In this document: positions 9,994-19,120 of the stretch, one piece after another
Numbering within the stretch: position 1 is the stretch's first letter
Layout: each line of letters begins with the position of its first letter
Assembly (NCBI GenBank): GCA_964553925.1
Contig: CAZKNR010000406.1
Location: 15,322-79,321, forward strand
Direction: 5' to 3'
From: DAISKN01 sp964553925
GTDB taxonomy: Bacteria; Acidobacteriota; Vicinamibacteria; Marinacidobacterales; SMYC01
DNA length: 64,000 nucleotides
Made by a program: the position numbers and the translations under genes
The notes under the pieces: generated by a model
Seen by the model: only the letters and a program-made list of their open reading frames with translations
Databases searched by the model: none
What the model was told of the DNA's origin: nothing

Positions 9994-11032
9994 TGAGGTG
10001 GGACAGGAACTCCGGATCGTATCGGTCGCGGATGACGCTGATCGGCCTTACCGTCCACCACTTGTACTTCGTGTGCCAGCAGGCGATGAAGGCGTCCATC
10101 ATCGCGACGTTGAGCGCCGCGAACATCTGTGCCGTCTCAGGCGCTGAGAGGTTCCGGTCCTGGGTGAGGTCCGCGGCTTTGAGGTTCCAGACTCCGGCCG
10201 GAGTGACCGTGCCCCGATCCAGATTCCATGTCTCGGCGATCGCCTTCTGGGCCGGCGTGAGCGACTCGGCAGCGCGCTTGACCTCCGCCACTTCCTTCCA
10301 GAACGTTGGGCTGTCGTACGGTACGGGTTCGGGAGGCTCAACAGCGGCTCCATTCGGAAGCACCCAGGGCCGCCACTCCCCGGCCAGAGGTTCGAGTGGA
10401 TTGAACGAGTTGATTGGAGGCGTCGGTCGCCAGCGTCCCGGCGCCGGGGGGGGACGACGGTCCAGAGGCCAAACACGGTCGGATCCGTCACTACGCGCCT
10501 GGGCGGCGGCGGCGCCAGCCACTTCACCGCCGATCGCCCACATCAAGAGGGCCTTGTCAGGATCGGACTCGGCGAAGACCGCAGCCGCGACGAGCCCTTT
10601 GGCCTCGAACCGCTCGGCGGGTTCCTGAGGGAACAGGTCCGCGAGTGTCAGGCTCGACGCACGATGCACTGCGACCCAGGCGATACGCTCGTCTCCGCCC
10701 CCTCGGACGCCCCGCACCAATGCGTCGTGCGTGGCAACGTGGAGAAGGGCCAGCACGCGCGAGGCCCGCAGGGGATTGAGCTGGTACTTGACGATCAGGT
10801 CGAGCGAGGTACGTGTCCAGTAGAGCGAGGGCCGTTCCTCCTGCAACCGGGCCGAGCTGCCTGCTGGAAGGGGCGCCTGCCAAGGGTTTATACCCGTTGC
10901 CTCTGGCAAGGTCGGCCCCGGCTCTTCGAGCCAGACCTTCCAATCCGCGATGCGTAAGGCGACCGGGGCCGAGGATTCCGGCTGCTGCGGAAGCAAGTGG
11001 CCGCCGAGGACCAATAAGACGATGCTGAACAT
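9746..11032 (-). CDS. Vanadium-dependent haloperoxidase / PAP2-superfamily protein
   Basis: A 428-residue exported protein with a hydrophobic leader (MFSIVLLVLGGHLL). The ATG at 11032 is chosen; a TTG at 11047 would add five residues. The C-terminal half carries the vanadate/phosphate pocket of the PAP2/vanadium haloperoxidase fold in order: K and R in KYKWWTVRP, then PSYVSGHASASG with the SGH histidine, then SRLLGGIHYRSDNDAG with the catalytic histidine and aspartate. These motifs define the family. Whether the enzyme halogenates substrates or acts as a phosphatase cannot be read from the sequence. It is divergently transcribed from the metallophosphoesterase gene and convergent with the FN3-like fragment. 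Confidence 0.88.
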   Translation of the reverse strand: MFSIVLLVLGGHLLPQQPESSAPVALRIADWKVWLEEPGPTLPEATGINPWQAPLPAGSSARLQEERPSLYWTRTSLDLIVKYQLNPLRASRVLALLHVATHDALVRGVRGGGDERIAWVAVHRASSLTLADLFPQEPAERFEAKGLVAAAVFAESDPDKALLMWAIGGEVAGAAAAQARSDGSDRVWPLDRRPPPAPGRWRPTPPINSFNPLEPLAGEWRPWVLPNGAAVEPPEPVPYDSPTFWKEVAEVKRAAESLTPAQKAIAETWNLDRGTVTPAGVWNLKAADLTQDRNLSAPETAQMFAALNVAMMDAFIACWHTKYKWWTVRPISVIRDRYDPEFLSHLITPSFPSYVSGHASASGAAEVVLARFFPEKADWLRAQAEEAALSRLLGGIHYRSDNDAGLALGREVGRRVVQRVFGQSQGTP

Positions 11033-11110
11033 TCCTATGAATCCCAACGAGCTCTCACCGAAAGGGTTTCTCCGAAGACCTCACGCAGCGATGCACTGAG
11101 ATGGGACAGT

Positions 11111-11138
11111 TTGAAATTCACGAATCGGGTTTTACCAT
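11111..11138 (+). promoter_or_regulatory. Candidate sigma-70 type promoter of the metallophosphoesterase-cytochrome pair
   Basis: TTGAAA (11111-11116) and TACCAT (11133-11138) are separated by 16 bp in the relatively AT-rich intergenic stretch between two divergent genes, about 55 bp before the next start. This is a sequence match only; four to five of six consensus bases are present in each box. Confidence 0.4.
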
Positions 11139-11191
11139 ACTGCGACAGAGTGGGCTAGAGTCGGAGTACGGCGGCTGTAAGACCGAATAGA

Positions 11192-12298
11192 ATGAAGGAC
11201 AGGTGCCAGCGTTATCTAGCCGACCGGTCGAAGTACTTCGATCGTGTTGCTCGACTAGGCCGTCGGGATTTCGTCAAGGCGGCGGGAGAGGCGGCTGCGG
11301 CGGCACTCGCTACGGGGAAACTCCTTCCTCACTCGTTTCAGTCCGTCGACGTCGTCCACGCGCAGGGCCCGGAAACATCGTTCACCTTTGCCTACATCTC
11401 CGACACGCACCTCTACGAGAGGAAGCTGAACCAGCGGTTCGTGCGAGCCGCCCTGAAAGCGATCTACGACGTGAACGCGCTCGATCCCGAGCCCGACTTC
11501 GTGGTCTTCGGAGGGGATTTGGCGCAGCTCGGCCAGCCCGCCGAGCTCGCTGAGGGTGCGCAGCTCCTCAAGACCCTCAAGCCCAAGCTCTACATGGTGG
11601 TGGGAGAGCACGACTGGTACTTCGACCTGGGTGACGCCTGGCGGAAGCACTTCGGGAACGACGTCTACTCGTTCGACCATAAAGGCATCCATTTCGTCGT
11701 GCTGAACTCCGTACTCGTGGAGGATTACTGGACAGGTCCCAGGATGACCCCGATCGAGCGGATGCTTGCCATGGCCCAGGCTGATACCCCGAATGGCCGC
11801 CCGTTCACGGTTGGCGCCGAACAGCGCGACTGGCTTCAGAAGGATCTGGATAAAGTCTCCAGGGAGATGCCGCTCATCGTTTTCTCCCACTCGCCGCTCT
11901 ACAAAATTTACAGGGCCTGGAACTTCTGGACGGACGATGCCGAAGAAGTTCAGAAGATCCTTGCCCCGTTCCGAACTGTCACGGTGATTCACGGTCACAC
12001 GCACCAAATGCTCTCTCACAAGGTCGGCAATATTCACTTTCACGGGATGCTCTCGACCGCGTGGCCCTGGCCCTACGCGCCGCAGGGTCTCCCCAAGCTC
12101 ACGGTGCGCATGAACCGCGCAGACCCCTTCGACGAGTTCGACGGCTGCGGCGACGGCCGTGTGGACGTTCTCAAGGGTGGACACGTGGACAAGCACTACA
12201 ACCTCTGGAGCCGGAATCCCATTCGCGTGAGCGCCCGTTACCTGGACTCGGACGGCGCGGCGGATCGTCCGGCGCGGGAGACTGACGTCAATTACTGA
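11192..12298 (+). CDS. Tat-exported calcineurin-like metallophosphoesterase
   Basis: A 368-residue protein. A twin-arginine leader is visible (RRDFVKAAGEAAAAALATG, ~24-42), followed by an alanine-rich h-region. The calcineurin-like di-metal motifs come in the canonical order: SDTH (~71), GGDL (~108), GEHD (~134, replacing the usual GNHD), SHSP (~230) and HGHTH (~267). The GNHD-to-GEHD change removes the usual metal-ligand asparagine and may alter the metal or substrate. Tat export implies that the metal centre is loaded in the cytoplasm and works in the periplasm. A cytochrome c gene follows after 19 bp, so the two are probably one transcript. The substrate is unknown. Confidence 0.88.
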   Translation: MKDRCQRYLADRSKYFDRVARLGRRDFVKAAGEAAAAALATGKLLPHSFQSVDVVHAQGPETSFTFAYISDTHLYERKLNQRFVRAALKAIYDVNALDPEPDFVVFGGDLAQLGQPAELAEGAQLLKTLKPKLYMVVGEHDWYFDLGDAWRKHFGNDVYSFDHKGIHFVVLNSVLVEDYWTGPRMTPIERMLAMAQADTPNGRPFTVGAEQRDWLQKDLDKVSREMPLIVFSHSPLYKIYRAWNFWTDDAEEVQKILAPFRTVTVIHGHTHQMLSHKVGNIHFHGMLSTAWPWPYAPQGLPKLTVRMNRADPFDEFDGCGDGRVDVLKGGHVDKHYNLWSRNPIRVSARYLDSDGAADRPARETDVNY

Positions 12299-12317
12299 GG
12301 AGTAAGGAGAGAACACC

Positions 12318-13016
12318 ATGGACCTGAAGAAGTCGTTCGCGCAGTGCGCCGCCCTCGCCGTGTCGCTGGTTCTTGCCGGGCTCGCGCTAGCGAGCTTGCT
12401 TTGGAGAAGTGCGTCAGCTTCGGAAGGGGCTCGTGCGGAGGAAGTTACCGTATCGCTCTGTGACGGCGCGTCGACGTTCACAGTTACTGGACTGAAGCCG
12501 GGCGAAGCCCTCGCGCCGCTGGAGGCCCGGACAGTCGCTCGGGAAATGATGTTGGTCTGGCGAGAGACGGCGGGCGCGGAACGCTGGACAGCCTGGCAGG
12601 CGGAAGCGGCTGCGGCTGCGAAACCGGAGCCAGCCCCGGCCGCCCAGGCGACCGAACAAAAGACCGCTCAGCCTACCAAGTTCACGGAACGCGATCAGCT
12701 CCTCTGGAAGCAGGAGGAAGAGAAGTGGATTGCGGAGGGCTACCAGAACTTTCATAGCTGGCAGGCGCTCGGGGGCACCATTGGGGTCTCGTGCCACATG
12801 TGCCATCCTGACGCGGCGAACACGCACCCCGAGACCTATCCCAAGTTCCAGATGCAAAGCAAGAAGGTCTCGCTTCTGCGCGACATGATCAACTGGTGCA
12901 TTGAGAACCCGATGAAGGGCAAGCCTCTGCCGGAGAACGATCCGCGCCTGAGGTCCGTCGAAGCCTACATTCTCTCCGCCCGGCGCGGCGTGCCGCTCGA
13001 GCCAGGGAAGCACTGA
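12318..13016 (+). CDS. Exported monoheme c-type cytochrome, SoxA/TsdA-like C-terminus
   Basis: A 232-residue protein with a good ribosome site (AAGGAGAG). A signal peptide or anchor (LAVSLVLAGLALASLLW) is followed by an Ala/Pro linker and one heme site, CHMCH, at residues 159-163. The tail (INWCIENPMKGKPLPENDPR ... VEAYILSARRGVPL) resembles the end of SoxA/TsdA-type cytochromes of thiosulfate oxidation, but no Sox genes are present here. Its partner is the metallophosphoesterase just upstream. The likely role is periplasmic electron transfer; whether the heme serves the phosphoesterase or another enzyme is unknown. Confidence 0.83.
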   Translation: MDLKKSFAQCAALAVSLVLAGLALASLLWRSASASEGARAEEVTVSLCDGASTFTVTGLKPGEALAPLEARTVAREMMLVWRETAGAERWTAWQAEAAAAAKPEPAPAAQATEQKTAQPTKFTERDQLLWKQEEEKWIAEGYQNFHSWQALGGTIGVSCHMCHPDAANTHPETYPKFQMQSKKVSLLRDMINWCIENPMKGKPLPENDPRLRSVEAYILSARRGVPLEPGKH

Positions 13017-13082
13017 AGGCAGAGTCGGGAGCTTAGTCGGCGACGCAGTGTCCCTGCGCCGCTCACTCGACCGGGGCACCTT

Positions 13083-13096
13083 GGAACGGCCGTTCC
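13083..13096. repeat. Perfect 14-bp palindrome
   Basis: GGAACGGCCGTTCC lies ~65 bp downstream of the cytochrome stop. It could form a short hairpin or be a protein site. The surrounding non-coding stretch 13017-13258 holds nothing else I can support. Confidence 0.4.
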
Positions 13097-13258
13097 GCGG
13101 CGTGAGAGTCGATTGCGCTGTCGCGCACCGACTCGGTGAATCGCCGCTGCGAGGATTTCCGCATGGCCCCCATGAAGTCGCCAGGGTGTCGCACATAGGG
13201 CGGGGAGCGCGAACGGGTTAGCCGGAGCGGCTGCTGCTTCCAGAGAAGATGACTTAAC

Positions 13259-13375
13259 CAAAACGCATACCCCAGGCTGAATAGCAGGCGCCAGGCCTTT
13301 CGTCACAGAGGGGGTCTCGAGTTCACCACGGCGGCGGATGAGGAAGGGGAACACGAGCCGGAGCCCGGCGTCGAC
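13259..13375 (-). pseudogene. Relic of the 3' end of a TamB-BamA fusion gene
   Basis: Read on the plus strand, this stretch starts AAACGCATACCCCAGGCTGA and runs through CAGGCGCCAGG, CTCGAGTTCACCACGGCGGC, GGATGAGG and GGAGCCCGGCGTCGAC. The same blocks occur in the same order at the 3' ends of the copies at 14082 and 33258, with an ~11-bp deletion and small indels. The stop-codon position reads CCA instead of CTA, so even the end is altered. It is a third, decayed copy of the last ~120 bp of that gene, and it ends just before the toxin-antitoxin promoter region. Confidence 0.75.
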
Positions 13376-13394
13376 GAGAACACATGCACATGAT

Positions 13395-13404
13395 AGTGTA
13401 CACT
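13395..13404. promoter_or_regulatory. Palindromic operator candidate of the toxin-antitoxin pair
   Basis: AGTGTACACT is a perfect 10-bp palindrome located 20 bp before the antitoxin ATG, within a wider CACA...TGTG frame. Phd/YefM-type antitoxins usually autorepress through such sites next to their start. GGAGGA at about 13413 is the ribosome site. Confidence 0.55.
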
Positions 13405-13423
13405 TAGGTGTGCGGAGGACGAT

Positions 13424-13699
13424 ATGAAAACGATGACCGTGACCCAGGCTCGGAATCAGCTCCTGCGGGTCGCCGAGGAAATGGAACGAAGCCCGGATGA
13501 GATCGTGGAGGTAGTCAAACGGGGCAAGAAGGTTATGACCTTGATGTCCTCCGAGGTCTATGACGCGTTGATCGAAACCCTCGAGATCGTGGCCGACGAG
13601 CCCACCCTTTCCAAGCTTCGTCGAGCGCTCCAGGAGATCGAAACAGGAAAGGGCATTTCCTGGCGCGAGACGAAGAGGAGGCTGCGGTTGCCCGAATGA
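13424..13699 (+). CDS. Phd/YefM-family antitoxin
   Basis: A 91-residue protein. The N-terminal half has the Phd/YefM DNA-binding pattern (MKTMTVTQARNQLLRVAEEM ... VEVVKRGKKVMTLMSSEVYDAL), in which the repressor fold precedes a helical toxin-binding tail (residues ~60-91, rich in Lys/Arg/Glu). The start is the ATG behind GGAGGA. The RelE-like toxin gene follows after 18 bp. The family role is to neutralise the toxin and repress the operon, most likely through the palindrome just upstream. The module sits between two fragments of the TamB-BamA gene, which marks it as an accessory insertion. Confidence 0.9.
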   Translation: MKTMTVTQARNQLLRVAEEMERSPDEIVEVVKRGKKVMTLMSSEVYDALIETLEIVADEPTLSKLRRALQEIETGKGISWRETKRRLRLPE

Positions 13700-13717
13700 C
13701 GACGAGAGGATGAGTCA

Positions 13718-14053
13718 GTGTCGCCTCCTCGTTACCGGATCGAGGTTGCCCCTACCGGGGTTCGCTCACTCAAAGCCATCAAGGAAAGAAAGCTTCAGCG
13801 GGAGCTCACGAAGACGATCGATGGCTTGACCCAAAGCCCCGATAAGAAAGGAAAGCCCTTGAGGGCTCCGCTCGAGGGCGTTTACAGTCTCCGGGCGGCG
13901 CGCGATCGGTTCCGCGTGCTCTATCGAGTGGATCCTCGTCAGAAGCTCGTGTCCGTCCTCCTTGTTGCCGCGCGAGCGCCCGGCACGGAAGAAGACGTTT
14001 ATGCCTTGGCCAGGAGGCTTCTCGCAACCTTCTTGGAGAAAGAGCACAAGTAG
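13718..14053 (+). CDS. RelE/ParE-family toxin
   Basis: A 111-residue basic protein with a GTG start. The sequence follows the RelE fold: YRIEVAPTGVRSLKAI, a Lys/Arg-rich helix pair, GKPLRAPLEGVYSLRAARDR, and FRVLYRVDPRQKLVSVLLVAAR. This GxYSLRxxRDRFRVLYRV core is typical of RelE/YoeB-type mRNA interferases. The C-terminal extension (ATFLEKEHK) is somewhat longer than usual. Toxicity is inferred from family and from pairing with the antitoxin. Confidence 0.88.
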   Translation: MSPPRYRIEVAPTGVRSLKAIKERKLQRELTKTIDGLTQSPDKKGKPLRAPLEGVYSLRAARDRFRVLYRVDPRQKLVSVLLVAARAPGTEEDVYALARRLLATFLEKEHK

Positions 14054-14081
14054 GCTTCTCGGACGCCCAACCGCAGCACAA

Positions 14082-17000
14082 CTAAAACGCATCCCCCAGG
14101 CTGAAGATAAAGCGCCAGGGCTTTTCGCCTGGCCTCGGGTTCACGACGGCGGCCCAGTCCAGGCGGATGAGGCCGAACGGAAGCTCGAACCGCAGCCCGG
14201 CGCCTACGCTCTGCCTCAGCTCTCCCAACCGAATGTCGGACGCGGTCTCGAACGCGTTTCCAGCGTCGTAGAACCCGACGCCGCGAAGCCGCCACCAGAG
14301 CGGAAACCGAATCTCCTGGTTGAAGACCACGAGCCCGCCGCCGCCTTTCTCCACGATATCGACGGGACCGAGGGAGTCCTGCTCGAATCCCCGGACGGAG
14401 TTGGGGCCGCCGGCGCGGAAACCGTCGTCTTTATCGAGTCTCTGGCCGAAGCTGTTGGCGGCACCGGCGCGATAGCCGGAAGCCCAGACGACGCCTTCGC
14501 TCAGAGAAACGAACGTGAAGAGCTGCCCGATGATCTTCGTGTACCTCAGGTCGGACCCCAGGAACTCGGGGGCGAGCTGGGCCGTGAGAAGCCAGAGACT
14601 CCCGCGCCGCGGGCGGAGCAAGTTATCCCGCTGATCCCCGATGACCGACCCGGTGATGATGCTGCGTTTGCGGGAGATGCCCTCGAACTCCTCTCCAAAT
14701 TGTGAGACGAGCCGCCGGAAGGTGTAGCTCCACTGGGTGTTGATCTTCTCGGTGATGGGGCGCGTCTGCTGGCCGGTGAACGTCCAGATTCGGTCGGTGA
14801 AGTCGAAGGGCTCGATGCCCTCGTGCTCGATGCTCCTTTCTACGAAGAAGTTGGTGTCCAGCCGATACCGAGAGAGGTAGGGGCTGCGGTACGAGAACCG
14901 GAAGATCTTACGCTCGCTCCCGACGAGCGCCCGGAGAGCCGCGTTCTGGGCGCGCCCGAAGAGGTTCGGCGCCCGGATCTCGGTCAGCACCTCGAAGAAC
15001 CCGTCGGTCGAGGCACGTCCGCCGTAGTCGAGCTCCAAATCCTGGGTCTCGACGACGGCGATGCGGACCGCGCGGCTCGAGAGCTCGGAGCCGTCGGCCT
15101 CCGCCTCTAGCGGCTCTTCCACCACCACCTCTGCCGACTGGAAGATGCCGAGCTCGTAGAGGCCCCTCTCGGTCTCTCTCAAGGACGAGGCGCTCAGCGG
15201 GGCTCCGGGCAGAAGCTTGACCTCTCGCCGGATGACGCTCTCGCGCGTCGTGTCGTTGCCCCGGACCTCTACCTCCGCGACCATCACCCGCGGACCGGGT
15301 CTCACCGCGAAGCGTACGCCGAGCTCGGCGGTACCCTCCCGCTCCACGACCGCCGCTTCCACTTCGACTTCGACGAATCCGCGCTCGCGATAGAACGCGG
15401 CGACCGCCGAGCGATCTTCCGCGAAGGACTGCACGCGGAACGGCTCGCCCTCCCGGAGAGAGAGCCTCGAGCGGAGCTCCGACTCGTCTTCAGGCGTCAC
15501 CCCCTCGAGCTCGATGCTGCCCAGGAGGAATCGCGGTCCTTCCGTCACCGGGATCGTGACCCGGTAGTCTCCCGTCCGCTCGTCGAAAGCGGTCTCGGGA
15601 TCGCCGATCGAAGCGGCGACGAATCCCAAAGACGCGTACTGAAGGGCCACGATCTGCTTCAACCGCGATCGTTTCGTGGTGAGGAGATCGTGAAACGCCG
15701 CCGAGCGCGGCTTCGGAAGCGTCGCGAGGAGAAAGGAATCCCCGGCGGCCTCGTTGCCGGCGACGTCGAGAGCCACTCTCTTCCCCCGAGGTCCGCGCCC
15801 TAGAAACACCTTCACCAGGAGCTCCCGTTCGCTTCTTTCCGTTGTGACCTCGGCGGTCGCCGTGAAGTAGCCATCCTCGAAGAGCTTTCCCGTCGCGAGG
15901 TTCGCGAGGTCGACGGTGAGGAACGAATCGCTCGCATCTCCCGTCCAGGCGTTCTCGAGGGCTTCTTCGAGCGACCCGTCGGGCTCGTCGCCCGGGAACG
16001 CGAAGCTCACCTTGGGTCCGACCCGGATCCGGTACTCGACCCCGATGCCGCCGTTCTCCTTCGGCGTCGTAGCCACGTCCACGACGGCTTCCAGATAGCC
16101 CTTTGAGCGCAGCTCCCGCCGGACCTTCTCCGCCTTCTCCCAGATCGTCCAGTAGTCGAAAGGGTCTCCCGGCTTCGCATCCAGCCGGGCCCGCACCTCG
16201 TCCTCCGAAGCGTCGCCCTCGAAGGCGACCATCACCTCGGATATCCGCTCCCTCGTGGGCTCGCTCCTCGATCGGTTCCGGAGGTCGAACCGGATCTCCT
16301 GGGAGAGTCCGAACGTGTACTCGTTGTCCTCGTCGCGAACGACTTGAGTCCGGGTCCGGCGCGGAAGCTCGTAGTCGACCACCCAGATCTGGTTCTCGGC
16401 GTTGTCGAGGCCAATGGAGTACACCAGCGAGAGCGAATTGTTGAAGCGCGCGCCGATGGTGAACCTCGCCCCCGGGTCGGCCTCCCCCGCGATGAGGGAA
16501 GGCTCGACGGTGACGATTTCGAACGGAAGCGCCTCCCCGATCCCGAGCTTCGCGAGATCCGCGAGCGTCGACCCGAGATAGGACACCATGCGGTTCGAGA
16601 CGATGTCGCGGCTCGCGCTCGAGATTTCGCCCAGGGTTCTTCCGGTGATGAGGAGCGAGGCGACGTCGCCCCGGGAGAGCTGGGGATGGCTCTCCGAGCT
16701 GAGCTCGGTCGAGAGGTTGTCCGTCGACCCTCGCAAGACCAGGCAGATGTCGTACTCCCCGACCGAAGTGCGCGCGGTGATGTTGAGCTCGGGAGGGTCC
16801 GTCGGATAGCCTTGAAGCAGGATCCGACCGGTCTCGACCCGATACTCGTTTCCCCCGAACCGAAACCGACCGCCAGGACGAACCGAGGCGATGCCGGTGA
16901 GCTCCGGTGAGGCCAGCGTGCTCCCGACGGTCAGGTTCACCGAGGCTTCCATGCGGGCGAGGTTGTTGTCGATGCGAAAGGCTTCCGCCGCGCGGACGCG

Positions 17001-17795
17001 GAGCTCGAGCTCGACTTTGGACGCGAACGGGCTCGGCGCGGAAGCAGCGCTGACCCGGGACAGGGATTGCAGGAGCTCGGATTCGACGCTGATGTCCCGG
17101 CTCAAGAGCGCGCGCGTGAGGTCCACGTCTCCCGTGAGCCGCAGGCGATCCGGGTGGCCTCGCAACCGGAGCTCGCCGTTCACTTCGCTTCGCAAACCTT
17201 CCGGATAGTTGAGACGGACGGAGCGGGCTTTGGCTCGCAGGTCGACGTCGCGGAGCGTCCCGCCCTCGAGAGCGAGCGCGCCCTCGGCCTCGATCTTCCC
17301 TCCGCCGGAGTCGGCGGAGAGCCGCGTGAGGGAGATGGAGCTCCCCGAGAGCGCGATCTCACCCGACACGTTGGTGAACGAGATCGGGGGGTCCCTTACG
17401 ACGAGGCGCGCATTCGCGAACGTGCCCCGTCCGGCAAGGACCAGCGGCTCCTCGCCCGACTTGTCGGCGCGCATGGAGAGCTCGGTGATGCCGCTGAAGG
17501 CCAGGCCGAGGTCCTCAAGGAACGGCCTCGAGATCTCGTGGTCGATCCGTCCCGACGCGCGCGCGGTCCACGACACCGGGTCGGCGAAGGGTTGTGCCTC
17601 GCCCTCGAGAACCAGGCGCGTCTCGTCCGCGCGTCATTCGGAAATCGGAGACCGAGAGCTTCCCCTCCTCCAAAGACCACGACCCGGGCGCCTCGTTCGC
17701 AATCTCGAGGCCACGCATCCCGAAGCGAACACCTCGGAGCGTTCCCTCACCCTGCCACCACGACAGGTCCGTGCCCGCGCCGCGGAGAGCAGTCC
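14082..17795 (-). pseudogene. 5'-truncated second copy of the TamB-BamA fusion gene
   Basis: This is a diverged copy of the 3' 3.7 kb of the gene at 33258-39458. An uninterrupted frame (14082-17576) covers the C-terminal TamB domain, several POTRA-like units and the whole Omp85 barrel ending SLGDAF. Farther upstream, homology continues in another frame (LEIANEAPGSWSLEEG), because one extra T near 17626 on the plus strand shifts the reading frame relative to the intact copy. Homology fades out at about 17790, with no signal peptide, AsmA-like N-terminus or plausible start; the first in-frame GTG is internal to the domain. In sampled stretches about nine of ten bases match the intact copy, less so near the 5' edge. 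The long surviving frame suggests recent truncation or gene conversion with the intact copy. Confidence 0.85.
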
Positions 17796-17799
17796 GCGA

Positions 17800-18020
17800 A
17801 TGCGCGCACCCGCGAGATCGTTATCCGCGCAGCGCTCGGCGCGTCACGGGTCCAGCTGTTACGGGCCGTCGCAGGCCGCGCGTGCGTGCCCTCCTTATCG
17901 GGGGGTGGGCGGACTGATGCTCGCCGCCGGCCTGCTGGCCGCGTGGGTGCCGGGCGGCCGCGCTCGGCATTCGTCCGAGCCAGACGCTCCGCGCGGACTG
18001 AGACCCGGCGGGACTGTCAT
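17800..18020 (+). pseudogene. Relic of an ADOP/MacB-type ABC-transporter permease
   Basis: In one plus-strand frame there is RTREIVIRAALGASRVQLLR, the family's last cytoplasmic loop before the final membrane helices. In another frame shortly after comes LMLAAGLLAAWVPGGRAR, the last helix and C-terminus of the same family. The intervening helices and the rest of the protein are missing, so this is a frameshifted, internally deleted 3' remnant. Such duplicated orphan permeases are abundant in Acidobacteriota. The junction with the truncated TamB-BamA copy lies at ~17795. Confidence 0.65.
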
Positions 18021-18333
18021 AGAGGAAAACTCAGAGCGTCCGCGCCAGGCGCAAGGAAACTCCGTGGGGTCGGCTCTTCGCGCAGTACGAGGCTCAGCCA
18101 CAGGGACCCGGACTCACGCGCCGGCGAGCGAAAACCGATTCGCCAGCGCTGCGACCCACACTCGAGCCGCCGCTCTGAGCCAGCCAGGGCCACCCGGCCC
18201 GCGCGGCATACCGCTTCCGCGTCTATCTCGGCGCGTCTCGCCCCTTCCTCAGCGTTGGCGCGTTGGCGCTTGATGCTAGCTTCCCCGGACGAGCCTGCGG
18301 TAGACTGTGACTCGCCTTTCCCTGAGGCTGGCT

Positions 18334-19020
18334 ATGGTGGAAAGTTCTGGCGCGCCCGACGATCAGACCACGATTTGGCAGAGGCCTGCCCGCCCGCCCG
18401 AGCTGAACATCCCTGGTTACCAAGTCCTCCAGAAGCTGGGGGAGGGCGGCATGGGCGAGGTGTACGAGGCCGAGCAGATCGCGCCCATGCGCCGACGAGT
18501 TGCCATCAAGGTGATCAAGTCGGGGATCGACACCGAGCAGGTCATCGCCCGGTTCGAGACCGAGCGACAGGCCTTGGCCTCATGAACCACCCGTGCATCG
18601 CCAAGGTCTTCGACGCGGGCTCGACCGAGACGGGGGCGCCCGTACTTCACCATGGAGTTCGTTCCCGGCGTTCCCATCACGGACTATTGCGATGGCCAGC
18701 GGCTCAGCACGCGCGAGCGGCTCAAGCTGTTCGTCCAAGTGTGCGACGGCGTCCAACACGCCCACCAGAAGGGCATCATCTATCGCGACCTCAAGCCCTC
18801 GAACGTCCTGGTGACCCTCCAGGACACCAAGCCCTTTCCCAAGATCATCGACTTGGGGGTGGCGAAGGCGACGGACAAACGCCTGAGCGTGCACACCCTC
18901 TTCACCGAGCTGGGTCAAGTGATCGGCACCCCGGACTACATGAGCCCGGAGCAGGCCGAGCTGACGGCGCTCGACATCGACACCCGAACCGACATCTATT
19001 CGCTCGGGGTCGTGCTCCCT
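18334..19020 (+). pseudogene. Broken Hanks-type Ser/Thr protein kinase
   Basis: Translation from ATG 18334 gives a normal kinase start (GEGGMGEVYEAEQ ... VAIKVIKSG). The frame breaks at about 18581, where one C appears lost before the codons for MNHPCIAKVFDAGS. It is restored near 18640 by one extra G, before FTMEFVPGVPITDYCD. Downstream are YRDLKPSN, DLGVAK and GTPDYMSPEQ. Kinase homology then ends abruptly after DIYSLGVVL (~19015) and passes into an unrelated tail. Two compensating indels plus loss of the last third of the kinase domain make it a pseudogene; the indels could partly be sequencing errors, but the truncation could not. Confidence 0.8.
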
Positions 19021-19037
19021 TTTCTTACCCGCTCTTT

Positions 19038-19058
19038 TCTGAGAAGAGAATTCTCAGA
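19038..19058. repeat. Inverted repeat at the edge of the tubulin-like gene block
   Basis: TCTGAGAA (19038-19045) and TTCTCAGA (19051-19058) form a perfect 8-bp stem with a 5-nt loop, and the centre also contains the palindrome GAGAATTCTC. It lies right after the kinase truncation and ~60 bp before the next gene, so it may be a terminator-like hairpin, an operator or a scar of the rearrangement. Confidence 0.45.
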
Positions 19059-19120
19059 GTGAGGCGTTCAAGAATCTATGTACGCGGGAACCCCTCGTAC
19101 GCGGTGAACGTCCCGAGTAG

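Noticed and set aside
11192..12298. Metallophosphoesterase considered as SoxB because of the SoxA-like neighbour
   Set aside because: SoxB is a longer 5'-nucleotidase-type protein; this one is 368 residues with simple calcineurin-like motifs and no Sox genes nearby.
13060..13190. Short minus-strand peptide ending QGAPVE in the gap after the cytochrome
   Set aside because: About 43 codons without ribosome site or family; could be a relic but cannot be supported.
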